A stretch of DNA of 64,000 nucleotides from Comamonas piscis (GCF_014109725.1 NZ_CP058554.1:3162001-3226000); one strand, 5' to 3'. Positions 35,511 to 44,891 are shown, counted from the stretch's first letter. The notes: generated by a model from the letters alone, not told the origin. Translations and numbers: made by a program.

Positions 35511-36284
35511 ATGCAATCTTCTTCGACGCCTGCTGCCGGCCCCGCGCCCGAGCCCCTGATCACCAACGCCCGCGATGCCAGCAGTGCGCCTGGCCATGCG
35601 CCCGCCGATGTGACCCATCCCAAAACCATCCGCTCTTACGTGCGCCGTGCAGGCCGCACCACCACGGGCCAGGCCAAGGCTTTTGAGACCCTGGGCACCC
35701 GCTATGTGCTGCCGTACACCGGCGAGGCTTTCAATGCCGACGCGGCCTTTGGTCGACAGGCCAAGGTGATTCTGGAGATCGGTTTTGGCATGGGCGAGGC
35801 CACCGCGCACATCGCCCGCGTGCGCCCGGACGACAACTTTCTATGCTGCGAAGTGCATGAGCCCGGCGTGGGCGCACTGCTCAAGCGCATTGGCGAGCAG
35901 GAGATCACCAACATCCGCATCTTCCAGCACGATGCCGTGGAAGTGCTGGAGAACATGCTGCAGCCCGGCTCGCTGGACGGCATCCATGTGTTCTTCCCCG
36001 ATCCCTGGCACAAGAAAAAGCACAACAAGCGCCGCCTGATCCAGACGCCCTTTGTGGCCCAGCTGGTGGCCCGCTTGAAGCCCGGCGGCTACATCCATTG
36101 CGCGACCGACTGGCAGCCCTATGCCGAGCAGATACTCGAGGTGCTGTCGGCCGACCCCGATTTGAAGAACACGGCCGACGGCTATGCGCCGCAGCCCGAG
36201 TACCGCCCGCTGACCAAGTTTGAAAACCGGGGTCTGCGTCTGGGCCATGGCGTCTGGGATCTGGTGTTCACCCGGGCGCAATAA
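35511..36284 (+). CDS. trmB: tRNA (guanine-N7-)-methyltransferase TrmB
   Basis: 257 residues. It methylates N7 of guanine 46 in tRNA using SAM. The SAM motif VILEIGFGMGEATAHIA is followed by CCEVHEPGVGALL, HVFFPDPWHKKKHNKRRLI (the substrate-binding signature) and GGYIHCATDWQPYAE. About 40 residues of polar Ala/Pro-rich sequence precede the domain. ATG at 35511 is chosen; the frame is open to 35388 but the extra part overlaps the gluQ end without similarity. A good terminator follows at 36334. Confidence 0.96.
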   Translation: MQSSSTPAAGPAPEPLITNARDASSAPGHAPADVTHPKTIRSYVRRAGRTTTGQAKAFETLGTRYVLPYTGEAFNADAAFGRQAKVILEIGFGMGEATAHIARVRPDDNFLCCEVHEPGVGALLKRIGEQEITNIRIFQHDAVEVLENMLQPGSLDGIHVFFPDPWHKKKHNKRRLIQTPFVAQLVARLKPGGYIHCATDWQPYAEQILEVLSADPDLKNTADGYAPQPEYRPLTKFENRGLRLGHGVWDLVFTRAQ

Positions 36285-36333
36285 GCAGCGGCTGGGTTCG
36301 GCCCTCGCAGGCATTGAAACCATTCCACGCCAC

Positions 36334-36356
36334 AAGGCTGCCTCGGCAGCCTTTTT
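36334..36356 (+). terminator. Rho-independent terminator after trmB
   Basis: AAGGCTGC (36334-36341) pairs with GCAGCCTT (36346-36353) around a 4-base loop and is followed by a T run to 36356. It lies 50 bp after the trmB stop. Confidence 0.85.
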
Positions 36357-36625
36357 GCTTTGTTGTTACCGTCGCGGCGACGGAGCCCAGGCAAACCCGT
36401 TGTGCTTTATCAAAATTGATAGCACCATGCGGCGAGCGCAGCGTCCGATGCGGTAGGATGGATGCTGGCACCGCCGCGGTGGTGCCAATGGCCAATACGC
36501 CGCCCCCTGCCCCACGCTTGTGGGTATAAACCTTGCGCCCTGCTCTGGTGCAACCGCCCTTAACGGGATGCAAGGCTTGTGTTGCAGCGGCCCGGGCTGG
36601 CAAGCCATACACCGGATAAAACGCT
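36357..36625. other. Intergenic region upstream of the M14 deacylase gene
   Basis: About 270 bp without a gene. It holds a GGCACC...GGTGCC hairpin (36467-36486) with no T-tract, a short CCCAC/GTGGG hairpin (36511-36524) and a TATAAA sequence at about 36525-36530 that could be a -10 box for the downstream gene. I see no RNA gene or repeat. Confidence 0.4.
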
Positions 36626-37600
36626 ATGACCGTCTCCCGCTTCCAGATCACGCCTTTGAACCACACGGACTCTGCCGAGCAGCCCGCAGCGCTGCGCAGC
36701 TACGGCTGGGCGTCGGCAGAGCCCGGCCCGTCCCTGCTGGTCTTTGGCGCCGTACACGGCAATGAGCAAAGTGGAACGCATGCGATCCGCCGCTGGATTG
36801 AGCGCTTTGAATCGGGCCAGGTGCGCCTCAAGCGCGGTCGCCTGACGATGGTGCCCGTCGCCAACCCCAAGGCCTTTATCAAGAACGAGCGCGAGGGCGA
36901 CCGCAACCTCAACCGCAACTTTGTGCCGCAAGCTAAGCCGCAGAACTTTGAGGACCACATGGTCAACGCGCTCACGCCCTTGCTGGAGAGCCATGATGCG
37001 CTGCTGGATCTGCATTCGTACAGCGGCGACGGCCAGCCCTTTGCGATGACCGGCCCGCTCAACAACAGCGGCAGCCTGGAGCCCTTTGCCCGCCAGCAAG
37101 AGGAAGAAGCCTTTGCCAAGGCCGTGGGCCTGCCCGTCATCGTGCAAGGCTGGCTGGAGGTGTATGAACAGGCGGTGCAGGCCAGCGGTGGCGCCATTCG
37201 CCCTGAGCACGGCATTGGCACCAATGAGTTCATGCGCAGCCGTGGCGGCTATGCGATCACCGTCGAATCCGGCTCGCATGAGGAACCCCAAGCCATCGAG
37301 ATTGCCGACCGCTGCATTGCCGGTGTGCTCAACCTGCTGGACATGGCCGATGTCACTGTCGAGCCCGTCGCGCAGTACACCACCCACCACATGCGCCAGG
37401 TCTTTATGCGCCAAAGTGCAGACGACCAGATGCAAAAAGACTGGCAGAACTTTGACCCGTTCACTAGCGGAGATCTGCTGGCCACCCGCGCCGATGGCAG
37501 CCAGATTCTGGCCCCGTTCGATGGCTGTGTGATCTTTCCCCAGGCCGATGCCGCGGTGAACCGCGAGTGGTTCTACCTGGCTCAGACGGACCGCAGCTGA
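36626..37600 (+). CDS. M14-family succinylglutamate desuccinylase/aspartoacylase-like protein
   Basis: 324 residues. The zinc site is visible as His44 and Glu47 (GAVHGNEQSG) and His130 (LDLHSYSG), with RNLNRNF supplying the substrate-binding Arg and Asn. Members cleave N-acyl amino acids or related amides; the actual substrate is not clear, and the C-terminal part (FDPFTSGDLLATRADGSQILAPFDG) has the beta-domain seen in the AstE/AspA group. ATG at 36626 is close to the hydrophilic start of the family. It stands alone between trmB and a convergent SDR gene. Confidence 0.85.
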   Translation: MTVSRFQITPLNHTDSAEQPAALRSYGWASAEPGPSLLVFGAVHGNEQSGTHAIRRWIERFESGQVRLKRGRLTMVPVANPKAFIKNEREGDRNLNRNFVPQAKPQNFEDHMVNALTPLLESHDALLDLHSYSGDGQPFAMTGPLNNSGSLEPFARQQEEEAFAKAVGLPVIVQGWLEVYEQAVQASGGAIRPEHGIGTNEFMRSRGGYAITVESGSHEEPQAIEIADRCIAGVLNLLDMADVTVEPVAQYTTHHMRQVFMRQSADDQMQKDWQNFDPFTSGDLLATRADGSQILAPFDGCVIFPQADAAVNREWFYLAQTDRS

Positions 37601-37674
37601 TAGAGGCAATGGGCTGCCCGTTGCAGGCAGCCCGGCCAAAGATCCCGCCCCCTGACCGCGTCAACCTGACCGGC

Positions 37675-38466
37675 TTACCCTGCAGTAACGATGCTGATCC
37701 CGCCATCGACCGCCAGGCACTGGCCGGTGATGTGCTTGCCCGCATCGCTGGCCAGCAACACCGCAGCGCCCTTCAGATCGTCATCCCCACCCAGTCGCCC
37801 CAGCGGCACGCCCGCAGTCATGGCATCCTCGCCGATCTGGTCAATCAGGCCATTGGCCATCTTGGTGCGGAAAAACCCTGGCGCAATGGCGTTCACGCGG
37901 ATGCCGTAATGGCCCCACTCTGCGGCCAGCGCGCGGGTGAAGTTGATGACGGCCCCCTTGCTGGTGTTGTAGGCAATGGTCTTCATGCCCACCGGGTTGC
38001 CGCCCAGCCCGGCAATCGATGCCAGGTTAATGATGGCGCCTTGCCTGCGTGCAATCATGCAGCGCTTGGCCAGTTGCTGCGACAGCAGAAAATAGCCACG
38101 CACATTCAGGTTCATCACCTTGTCCCAGGCGGCAGCCGGGTGGTCTTCGGCGGGAGCGCCCCAGCTGGCTCCAGCGTTGTTGACCAGAATGTCCACATCG
38201 CCTACGCGCTCCAGCACCTCGATCGCCAGGCGCTCAATCTCGCTATCCACCGCGCAGTCGGCCGCAATCCAGCGCGCATCAATGCCCGCGCCGCTTAGCT
38301 CGGCCACGGCGGCTTCCAGCTCGCTGGCCTTGCGGCTGGTTACTACCACCTTGGCGCCGGCCTCGCCCAGCGCATGGGCCAGCTGCAGCCCCAGGCCACG
38401 TGAGCCGCCGGTGACCAGGGCCGTCTTGCCCGTCAAATCCAGAAGTTGCCCAATCTTGCGCGCCAT
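37675..38466 (-). CDS. Short-chain dehydrogenase/reductase
   Basis: 263 residues, classical SDR. The cofactor motif TGGSRGLGLQLAHALG is at residues 19-34, with NNAGASWG, the catalytic Ser (INLASIAG), YNTSKGA (Tyr-x-x-x-Lys) and PGFFRTKM. The loop VVVTSRK suggests NADP(H). ATG at 38466 has AAGGAGG upstream. The gene lies 45 bp downstream of an acyl-CoA synthetase gene on the same strand and is likely co-transcribed, so a hydroxyacyl or 3-oxoacyl substrate is plausible. The specific substrate is not identifiable. Confidence 0.92.
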   Translation of the reverse strand: MARKIGQLLDLTGKTALVTGGSRGLGLQLAHALGEAGAKVVVTSRKASELEAAVAELSGAGIDARWIAADCAVDSEIERLAIEVLERVGDVDILVNNAGASWGAPAEDHPAAAWDKVMNLNVRGYFLLSQQLAKRCMIARRQGAIINLASIAGLGGNPVGMKTIAYNTSKGAVINFTRALAAEWGHYGIRVNAIAPGFFRTKMANGLIDQIGEDAMTAGVPLGRLGGDDDLKGAAVLLASDAGKHITGQCLAVDGGISIVTAG

Positions 38467-38511
38467 GCGATGGCCTCCTTGTATGTTTGAAGAAGTGGTC
38501 GGAATCCATGC

Positions 38512-40152
38512 TCAGGCCGGCAGTACATAGTCCTTGAACTGCTCGCGCAGCCGCGTCTTGAGCATCTTGCCGGTGGCGCCCAGCGGAATCGCATCGACAA
38601 AAATGACCGCATCCGGAATCTGCCACTTGGCCATCTTGCCCTGGTAGAAGGCCAGCAGCTCTTGCTCGCTCACGGCAGCGTCCTTTTTGAGCGCCACAAA
38701 CACCACCGGCCGCTCATCCCACTTGGGGTGGGCCATGCCCACACAGGCGGCCATCGCGACGGCCGGGTGCGCCATCGCGATGTTCTCGATATCGATGGAG
38801 CTGATCCATTCGCCGCCGGACTTGATCACATCCTTGCTGCGGTCGGTGATCTGCATAAAGCCATCAGCGTCGATGGTCGCCACATCACCGGTCGGAAACC
38901 AATCGCGGCCCTGCGCATCAGTAACCAGCGGCGAGGCGCCCTCGCTGCGGTAGTAGTCCGCCACCACCCAAGGGCCGCGCACCAGCAGATCGCCATAGGT
39001 ATGGCCATCCCAGGGCTGGTCCTGGCCGTCGTCGCCAACGATCTTCATGTCCACACCAAAGATGACCCGGCCCTGTTTGGCCAGCAATTGCGCCTGGGTG
39101 TCGGCCGGCAGTGCCAGGTGCTTGTGCTTCAAGGTGCAGACGGTCCCCAGCGGGCTGAGCTCGGTCATCCCCCAGGCATGCAGCACGGTGACGCCATAGT
39201 CTTCCTGGAAGGTCTTGATCATCGCCGGCGGGCAGGCCGAGCCGCCGATGATGGTGCGCTGCAGGCTGCCAAAGCGCAGGCCCTGGCTTTGCACATGGCT
39301 CAGCAGCATCTGCCAGACCGTCGGCACGCCTGCAGCAAAGGTCACCTTCTCGGCCTCCATCAGCGCATAGACCGAGGGCCCATCCAGCGCCGGGCCGGGA
39401 AACACCAGCTTGGCACCATTGAGCGGCCCCGAGAATGGCAGGCCCCAGGCATTGACATGGAACATCGGCACCACCGGCAGCACCACATCGCGCGAGGAGA
39501 TATCCATCACGTCGGGCAGCGACGCGCCATAGGCGTGCAACACGGTGCTGCGGTGGGAGTACAGCACGGCCTTGGGGTTACCCGTGGTGCCGCTGGTGTA
39601 GCACATGCCGCAAGCGGTGTTTTCGTCAAACTCAGGCCATTGGTAGACGCCGTCGGCGCCGGCAATCCAGGCCTCGTAGGCGACCAGGCCCGGGATACCG
39701 GCATCGGCGGGTAACTTGTCGGCATCGCACAGCGCCACCCATTGGCGCACCGTCGGGCAGCGCGCATGAATGGCCTGCACGATCGGCAGGAAGCAGCTGT
39801 CAAAGCACAGCACCTCGTCCTCGGCATGGTTGACGATCCAGACCACCTGGTCCGGGTGCAAGCGGGGGTTCAGGGTATGGATGACCCGGCCCGAGCCGCC
39901 CACGCCGTAGTACAGCTCCATATGGCGGTAGCCATTCCAGGCCAGGCTCGCCACCCGCGTGCCTGCTGCCAGCCCCATGCCATCCAGGGTTTGCGCCAGT
40001 TGCCGGGAGCGCTGGGCAAACTCGCCATAGGTGTAGCGGTGGATATCACCTTCCACACGGCGCGAGACGATTTCGGTATCGCGGTGGTAACGCTCCGCAA
40101 ACTCCAGCAGGTTGGAGGTCAGCAGTTGCTGCTTTTGCATCAGGCCTAGCAT
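38512..40152 (-). CDS. Acyl-CoA synthetase (long/medium-chain fatty acid AMP ligase)
   Basis: 546 residues. ANL-superfamily motifs are in order: CYTSGTTGNPKAVLYSHRS (P-loop), GGSACPPAMIKTF, HAWGMTELSPLG, WFPTGDVATIDADGFMQITDRSKDVIKSGGEWISS and the C-terminal catalytic lysine in PLGATGKMLKTRL. It activates a fatty acid to the acyl-CoA through an acyl-AMP. ATG at 40152 has AAGGAG at ideal spacing, so upstream in-frame starts are rejected. It is the first gene of a two-gene leftward unit with the SDR. Chain length is not predictable here. Confidence 0.94.
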   Translation of the reverse strand: MLGLMQKQQLLTSNLLEFAERYHRDTEIVSRRVEGDIHRYTYGEFAQRSRQLAQTLDGMGLAAGTRVASLAWNGYRHMELYYGVGGSGRVIHTLNPRLHPDQVVWIVNHAEDEVLCFDSCFLPIVQAIHARCPTVRQWVALCDADKLPADAGIPGLVAYEAWIAGADGVYQWPEFDENTACGMCYTSGTTGNPKAVLYSHRSTVLHAYGASLPDVMDISSRDVVLPVVPMFHVNAWGLPFSGPLNGAKLVFPGPALDGPSVYALMEAEKVTFAAGVPTVWQMLLSHVQSQGLRFGSLQRTIIGGSACPPAMIKTFQEDYGVTVLHAWGMTELSPLGTVCTLKHKHLALPADTQAQLLAKQGRVIFGVDMKIVGDDGQDQPWDGHTYGDLLVRGPWVVADYYRSEGASPLVTDAQGRDWFPTGDVATIDADGFMQITDRSKDVIKSGGEWISSIDIENIAMAHPAVAMAACVGMAHPKWDERPVVFVALKKDAAVSEQELLAFYQGKMAKWQIPDAVIFVDAIPLGATGKMLKTRLREQFKDYVLPA

Positions 40153-40410
40153 TGGGTCTCCTTGTGATATGGCCAGTGGCGGCGCGCGGGCAAGGCTGCG
40201 CATGGCACCACCGGCATGCATCTGTTTTTATAGCGCTTGTGCGCGGCAAAGGGCATCGTAGCAACCCGCACTGCGAGCGGCTTGCATGAGCAAATGCCCG
40301 CAGCTTATGACGAGCCATACAGTACAGGCAGCAGCGCGCAACACGCACTGCGCGCTGTCACCTAGGCTGCAGCACGTAGAATCGGGCGCCGCCCATTGAC
40401 CCCCTGCCCC

Positions 40411-41112
40411 ATGCTGATTCCCGAATACATCGACGCGCACCTGCTTGTGCTGAACAAGCCATCGGGCCTGTTGTGCGTGCCTGGCCGGGGAGAAGACAAG
40501 CAGGACTGCCTGAGCGCTCGGGCCCTGCAGCAATGGCCCGATGCGCTGGTGGTACACCGGCTGGACCAGCCCACCTCGGGCTTGGTGGTGATGGCGCGCA
40601 GCCTGGCCGTGCAGCGTGCGCTGGGCGATGCCTTTGCGGCGCGTGCGGTGCGCAAGCGCTATACCGCCGTCGTCAGCGGCAGCCCGCATGCGCAGCCTTT
40701 GCCCCTGGGCAATGCGCTGTACCCTGCGATGCCGCAAGACGGCGAAAGCTGGAGCCTGATCGATCTGCCGCTGGTGGCCGACTGGGAGCGCCGCCCTTTG
40801 CAGCGGGTGGATAAGGAACATGGCAAGCCCAGCCAGACCTGGTGGCGGGCGATGGCTGCTGACGAAGCCGCTGCCCTGCCAACCATTCCCCCGGATAGCA
40901 CCCGCCTGTGGCTGGAGCCCCTCACCGGCCGCACCCACCAGCTGCGGCTGCACATGCAAGCCATCGGCCATGCGATGCTGGGCGATGGCCTCTATGCCAG
41001 CGCTGCGGTGCAGGCGATGGCGCCACGCCTGCTGCTGCAAGCGCAGCAGCTGGGCTTTGCCCACCCGGTGAGCGGTGCATGGCTGGACTGCCGGCTGGCA
41101 GCAGATTTCTGA
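40411..41112 (+). CDS. RluA-family pseudouridine synthase
   Basis: 233 residues. The catalytic HRLDQPTSGLVV motif places the active-site aspartate at residue 52. NKPSGLLCVPG, RKRYTAVVSG and LEPLTGRTHQLRLHMQAIGH complete the RluA family pattern. No S4 RNA-binding domain is present, as in RluA and TruC types, so the target may be 23S rRNA or tRNA. ATG at 40411 is preferred over an in-frame TTG at 40396. It is convergent with an SDR gene, with only 5 bp between the stops. Confidence 0.93.
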   Translation: MLIPEYIDAHLLVLNKPSGLLCVPGRGEDKQDCLSARALQQWPDALVVHRLDQPTSGLVVMARSLAVQRALGDAFAARAVRKRYTAVVSGSPHAQPLPLGNALYPAMPQDGESWSLIDLPLVADWERRPLQRVDKEHGKPSQTWWRAMAADEAAALPTIPPDSTRLWLEPLTGRTHQLRLHMQAIGHAMLGDGLYASAAVQAMAPRLLLQAQQLGFAHPVSGAWLDCRLAADF

Positions 41113-41117
41113 GGGCC

Positions 41118-41822
41118 TTAAACGTGGCGCATCAGGCCGCCATCCACGCGGATGTTCTGGCCGGTGATGTAAGCCGCGCCTTCTGAGGCCAGAAAGGCGA
41201 CCGTTGCGCCGATCTCGTCCGCCTTGCCATAGCGCTGCAACGGCACAGCGGCCTGGCGCTCGTCCTTTTTGGGAAGGCTGTCGATCCAGCCGGGCAGCAC
41301 ATTGTTCATGCGGATGTTGTGCTTGCCATATTCATCGCAGAAGATCTTGGTGAAAGCCGCCAGCCCTGAGCGTGCCATCGCTGAAGTGGGGAACAGCGCT
41401 GCGGGCTCAAACGCCCAAGCCGACGAGATATTGATAATGGCGCCGCCGCCCTGCTGTTGCATGATGGGCGCGACCAAACGCGTGGCGCGCACGACATTCA
41501 GAAAATACACTTCCAGGCCCTTGATCCAGTCCTCATCGCTGATCGACAGCAGATCGCCCTTGGGGCCATGGCCAGCGCCATTGACCAGCACATCGATGCG
41601 TCCATAGCGCGCCATCACGGCATCCACCAGCTTTTGCATGTCGGCCACATTCTGGTTGGAACCCGTCACGCCGACACCGCCCAGCTCCTGGGCCAGGGCC
41701 TCGCCCTTGCCCGAGGACGACAAAATCCCCAGCGCATAACCGGCCTGGTGCAGCTGGCGTGCGGCCGCTGCGCCCATGCCGGATCCACCGGCGATCACGA
41801 TGGCTACCTTGGATTCATTCAT
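41118..41822 (-). CDS. SDR-like protein lacking the catalytic Tyr-Lys pair
   Basis: 234 residues. The Rossmann fold is intact (IVIAGGSGMGAAAARQL, NGAGHGPKGD, INISSAWAFEP). At the position of Tyr-x-x-x-Lys the sequence reads Ser-Ala-Met-Ala-Arg, so the usual catalytic tyrosine and lysine are both replaced. The C-terminal GQNIRVDGGL is typical of SDRs. A noncanonical reaction, or binding without catalysis, is possible; a related group with this substitution occurs among Burkholderiales SDRs as far as I recall. ATG at 41822 begins just before the dinucleotide motif. It is divergent from another SDR gene at 41940. Confidence 0.85.
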   Translation of the reverse strand: MNESKVAIVIAGGSGMGAAAARQLHQAGYALGILSSSGKGEALAQELGGVGVTGSNQNVADMQKLVDAVMARYGRIDVLVNGAGHGPKGDLLSISDEDWIKGLEVYFLNVVRATRLVAPIMQQQGGGAIINISSAWAFEPAALFPTSAMARSGLAAFTKIFCDEYGKHNIRMNNVLPGWIDSLPKKDERQAAVPLQRYGKADEIGATVAFLASEGAAYITGQNIRVDGGLMRHV

Positions 41823-41939
41823 GCTGTGCTTTCTTGGTGTGTGCAAAGCTGTTGATCCTAACCAAGCCGCCGCGCTTGTGCAGGCATCCGGGAAAAACGC
41901 CGTAACGGGCAGGCCCAACTGACGTTACGATAACCAGCT

Positions 41940-42698
41940 ATGACCACCAAACACCTCTTTATCCTGACCGGCGGCTCGCGCGGCATGGGCATGGCCATGG
42001 GCCAGCAACTTCTGGCCCATGGCCACACCGTGCTCAGCATCGCACGCCGCACATCCAGCGAATTGGCAGCTGCTGCTGCCAGCCCTTCGCAGCTCATCCA
42101 GTGGGAGCAAGATCTTGGCGATACCGATGCCGCTGCCCAGCGCCTGGGCGACTGGCTGCGCAGCCTGAATCCATCGGACTGGGCCAGCATCACCTTGATC
42201 AACAACGCTGGTGTGATTCCGCAAATCGCACCGCTGTCTGCCCTGGCCACGGCCGACCTGCGCAATGCGCTGCGCGTGGGGCTGGAGGCACCGATGGCGC
42301 TGACGGGGGTGTTTTTGGGCGCGACCGACAGCTGGACCGTGCCCAAGAAAGTGCTGAATGTCTCCTCCGGCCTGGGCCGCCGCCCCATGGCCTCGCAGGC
42401 CGCCTACTGCACCGCCAAAGCCGGCATGGATGCCTATGCCCGCTGCGTGGCGCTGGAAGAAGCCCACAAGCCCCATGGCGCCAAGATTGTCTCGCTCGCG
42501 CCTGGCGTGATCGATACCGACATGCAGGTGCAACTGCGCAATGCCGATGCCGGCGCTTTCCCCGATGTGGGCAACTTCAAGGGCCTGCATGAAGGCGGCA
42601 AACTCAGCAGCCCGGCAGAAGCCGGTGCCAAGGTGCTGGCCTGGCTGGACCGCGCCGATTTTGGCCAGAATGTGATCGCCGACGTGCGCGAGGCTTGA
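41940..42698 (+). CDS. Short-chain dehydrogenase (sepiapterin reductase/YueD-like)
   Basis: 252 residues. It has TGGSRGMGMAMGQQLL, INNAGVIPQ, VSSGLGRRPM, the catalytic YCTAKAGMDAY and LAPGVIDTDMQ. The pattern resembles the sepiapterin reductase/benzil reductase-like branch. Unlike the divergent neighbour, the Tyr-Lys pair is present. ATG at 41940 is the only suitable start. The gene precedes a thiolase gene by 137 bp, with a separate strong ribosome-binding site for the latter, so the two may be independent. Substrate unknown. Confidence 0.9.
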   Translation: MTTKHLFILTGGSRGMGMAMGQQLLAHGHTVLSIARRTSSELAAAAASPSQLIQWEQDLGDTDAAAQRLGDWLRSLNPSDWASITLINNAGVIPQIAPLSALATADLRNALRVGLEAPMALTGVFLGATDSWTVPKKVLNVSSGLGRRPMASQAAYCTAKAGMDAYARCVALEEAHKPHGAKIVSLAPGVIDTDMQVQLRNADAGAFPDVGNFKGLHEGGKLSSPAEAGAKVLAWLDRADFGQNVIADVREA

Positions 42699-42835
42699 TT
42701 ACTGCGGGGGCCAGCCAGAACTGTCACCAAGGCGCCCCCCGGTAGCACCCGGTTTGCCCAACGGCAGCCGGGCTGGCAATAATGCTGCAAGGCAACATTT
42801 GCATGCCCATTCCAACTTAAACAGGAGACCTTTCC

Positions 42836-44020
42836 ATGTCCCGTGAAGTACTTGTCTGCAGCGCTGTGCGCACAGCTATTGGCACCTTTGGCGGCAGCCT
42901 CAAGGATGTTCCACCGACAGAGCTGGGCGCGCTGGTCGTCAAGGAATCGCTCGCCCGCGCGGGCATTGAAGGCAAGGATGTGGGCCATGTGGTGTTTGGG
43001 CATGTGGTCAACACGGAACCCAAGGACATGTACCTGAGCCGGGTGGCAGCGATCCAGGGCGGCTGCCCGCAGGAGACGCCGGCCATGAACGTGAACCGCC
43101 TCTGCGGCTCGGGCCTGCAGGCGATTGTGACGGCCAGCCAAGGGATCTTGCTGGGCGACTATGACGTGGCGATTGGCGCCGGTGCCGAAAACATGAGCCG
43201 CGCGCCTTACGCCAGCACCACCAGCCGCTGGGGCGCACGCATGGGCGATTTCAAGATGATCGACATGATGACCGGCGCGCTGCACGACCCCTTCCACAAC
43301 ATCCACATGGGGGTGACCGCCGAGAACGTTGCCAAGGATTTCGCCATCAGCCGCGATGACCAGGACCAACTGGCGCTCAGCAGCCACCAACGCGCCGAGC
43401 TGGCTTGGGCGGAGAACCGCTTTGCGGACCAGATCGTGCCGGTCATCCTCAAAAGCAAAAAAGGCGATATTCGCTTTGACAAGGACGAGCACTTCCGCAC
43501 GGGTGCCAAGATCGAGGATTTTCAGAAAATGAAACCGGTCTTTGTCAAGGAAGACGGCACCGTTACCGCCGCCAATGCCTCCGGCATCAATGATGCCGCT
43601 GCCGCTGTAGTGCTGATGGAGGCCGCCGCCGCCCAGGCGCGCGGCGCCAAGCCGCTCGCCCGTTTGGTGGGTTACGCCCATGCCGGCGTTGATCCCAAGA
43701 TCATGGGCATTGGCCCCATCCCCGCGTCCAAGGCGGTGCTGGCCAAGACGGGTCTCAAGCTGGACCAGATGGATCTGATCGAGGCCAATGAAGCCTTTGC
43801 CGCGCAGGCCTGCGCAGTGACCAAGGGCCTGGGTGCAGATCCCGCCAAGGTCAACCCCAACGGCTCGGGCATCTCGCTGGGCCACCCGATTGGGGCGACG
43901 GGCGCGATCATCACCGTCAAGGCGATCCATGAGCTGCACCGCACCGGTGGCCGCTATGCGCTGGTCACCATGTGCATTGGTGGTGGCCAGGGCATTGCCG
44001 CCATCTTTGAGCGCGTTTAA
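42836..44020 (+). CDS. Acetyl-CoA C-acetyltransferase (thiolase)
   Basis: 394 residues, typical of PhaA/AtoB-type thiolases. The nucleophile is in NRLCGSGLQA (Cys near residue 89), with NEAFAAQA, GHPIGATGA and the second cysteine in TMCIGGGQG. It condenses or cleaves acetoacetyl-CoA, and in related species also 3-oxovaleryl-CoA (BktB-like), which would fit propionate metabolism. AGGAGA precedes ATG 42836. Whether it serves polyhydroxybutyrate synthesis or beta-oxidation cannot be decided from position; no phaB or phaC is adjacent. Confidence 0.96.
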   Translation: MSREVLVCSAVRTAIGTFGGSLKDVPPTELGALVVKESLARAGIEGKDVGHVVFGHVVNTEPKDMYLSRVAAIQGGCPQETPAMNVNRLCGSGLQAIVTASQGILLGDYDVAIGAGAENMSRAPYASTTSRWGARMGDFKMIDMMTGALHDPFHNIHMGVTAENVAKDFAISRDDQDQLALSSHQRAELAWAENRFADQIVPVILKSKKGDIRFDKDEHFRTGAKIEDFQKMKPVFVKEDGTVTAANASGINDAAAAVVLMEAAAAQARGAKPLARLVGYAHAGVDPKIMGIGPIPASKAVLAKTGLKLDQMDLIEANEAFAAQACAVTKGLGADPAKVNPNGSGISLGHPIGATGAIITVKAIHELHRTGGRYALVTMCIGGGQGIAAIFERV

Positions 44021-44023
44021 GCC

Positions 44024-44725
44024 TTAAAGACCTAGCGCAGTCCCCACGGGCAGGTCTTCTACCGGCTTGCCCGCAGCAAAGCGCTTGGCGGCAAACTGCC
44101 CTGCCACCTGGGCTTGGCCGCCTTTCACTGCCAGCCAGCTGCCTTCCGGCAAAGCCACTACCTGCTTGTCCGGATTGGCAATCAAAAACTCTGCCAGCCG
44201 CTGGTCACGGGTCTCACCCTGGTGGCCCGGCGGCAAGCTGTTGTTGTAGTGCGGGTTGATGCAGAACGGCACCAAGCCCAGCGCATCAAAGCCTTGCGGA
44301 TCGACGATGGGCATGTCATTGGTGGTGTTGATGGTCAAACCCGCCAGGTTGGCGCCGGCGCTCCAGCCGGTGTACGACATGTGGCCTGCGCGCACCACCT
44401 CGCGGATGCGCTCCAGCCAGCCGCGTTGGCGGCATTCGGCCAGCAGCTGGAAGGTGTTGCCACCGCCGACGATGATCGCTTGCAAATCACCCGCCAAAAA
44501 TTGCTGCAGCGCATCGTCCTGGTGGGCCCCTACCAGCTGCACACCCGTATGCGCAATGGCTTCCTGCACCTGCGCGGTGTAGTCATCCCAGCTCATGGTC
44601 ACCCCGGCAAAGGGCACAAACAGCGCCTTTTGTACGCCGTTCATCTGGGCGGCCAGCGCTTCGTGGCAAAAGGTCAGATAGCCGCCATCGGGCGCGCGCG
44701 AGTTGCTCAACAACAGTAAATGCAT
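44024..44725 (-). CDS. pepE: Dipeptidase E (alpha-aspartyl dipeptidase)
   Basis: 233 residues, the standard length. PepE (peptidase S51) cleaves dipeptides with N-terminal aspartate in the cytosol. The nucleophile is in GWSAGANLAG; TFQLL (in VGGGNTFQLL) and INPHYNN with the catalytic His are also seen. ATG at 44725 is chosen; AGAGG lies 6 bp upstream. The gene is convergent with the thiolase gene, with 3 bp between the stop codons. It is separated from the M48 peptidase gene upstream by a strong terminator, so it needs its own promoter. Confidence 0.95.
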   Translation of the reverse strand: MHLLLLSNSRAPDGGYLTFCHEALAAQMNGVQKALFVPFAGVTMSWDDYTAQVQEAIAHTGVQLVGAHQDDALQQFLAGDLQAIIVGGGNTFQLLAECRQRGWLERIREVVRAGHMSYTGWSAGANLAGLTINTTNDMPIVDPQGFDALGLVPFCINPHYNNSLPPGHQGETRDQRLAEFLIANPDKQVVALPEGSWLAVKGGQAQVAGQFAAKRFAAGKPVEDLPVGTALGL

Positions 44726-44823
44726 AACACCTCTTTCAGTTGGGCAGCCAGCATAGCAGCCGGAGATGCGCAGCGGGGTCACGCAAGCCACTGGCTGCGG
44801 GCCCGCCTGCGCAAAGCAGGCGC

Positions 44824-44870
44824 AAAAAAAGGGACAGGCTGAAAGGCAGATATGCCTCCAGCCTGTCCCT
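44824..44870 (-). terminator. Strong terminator after the M48 protease gene
   Basis: Read leftward, a 12-bp stem (AGGGACAGGCTG with its complement, 44830-44841 and 44859-44870) is topped by a small inner hairpin and followed by seven T residues. It begins 22 bp after the M48 stop codon. Confidence 0.85.
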
Positions 44871-44891
44871 CTTATCAGCCTTATCGAAGAC

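Noticed and set aside
36467..36524. Hairpins before the M14 gene as a small RNA or riboswitch
   Set aside because: Short, GC-rich stems without a T-tract or any recognisable consensus; not enough to call an RNA element.
42434..43939. Leftward 501-codon open frame opposite the thiolase gene
   Set aside because: The rightward strand has all thiolase active-site motifs and a good ribosome-binding site; the leftward frame has neither.
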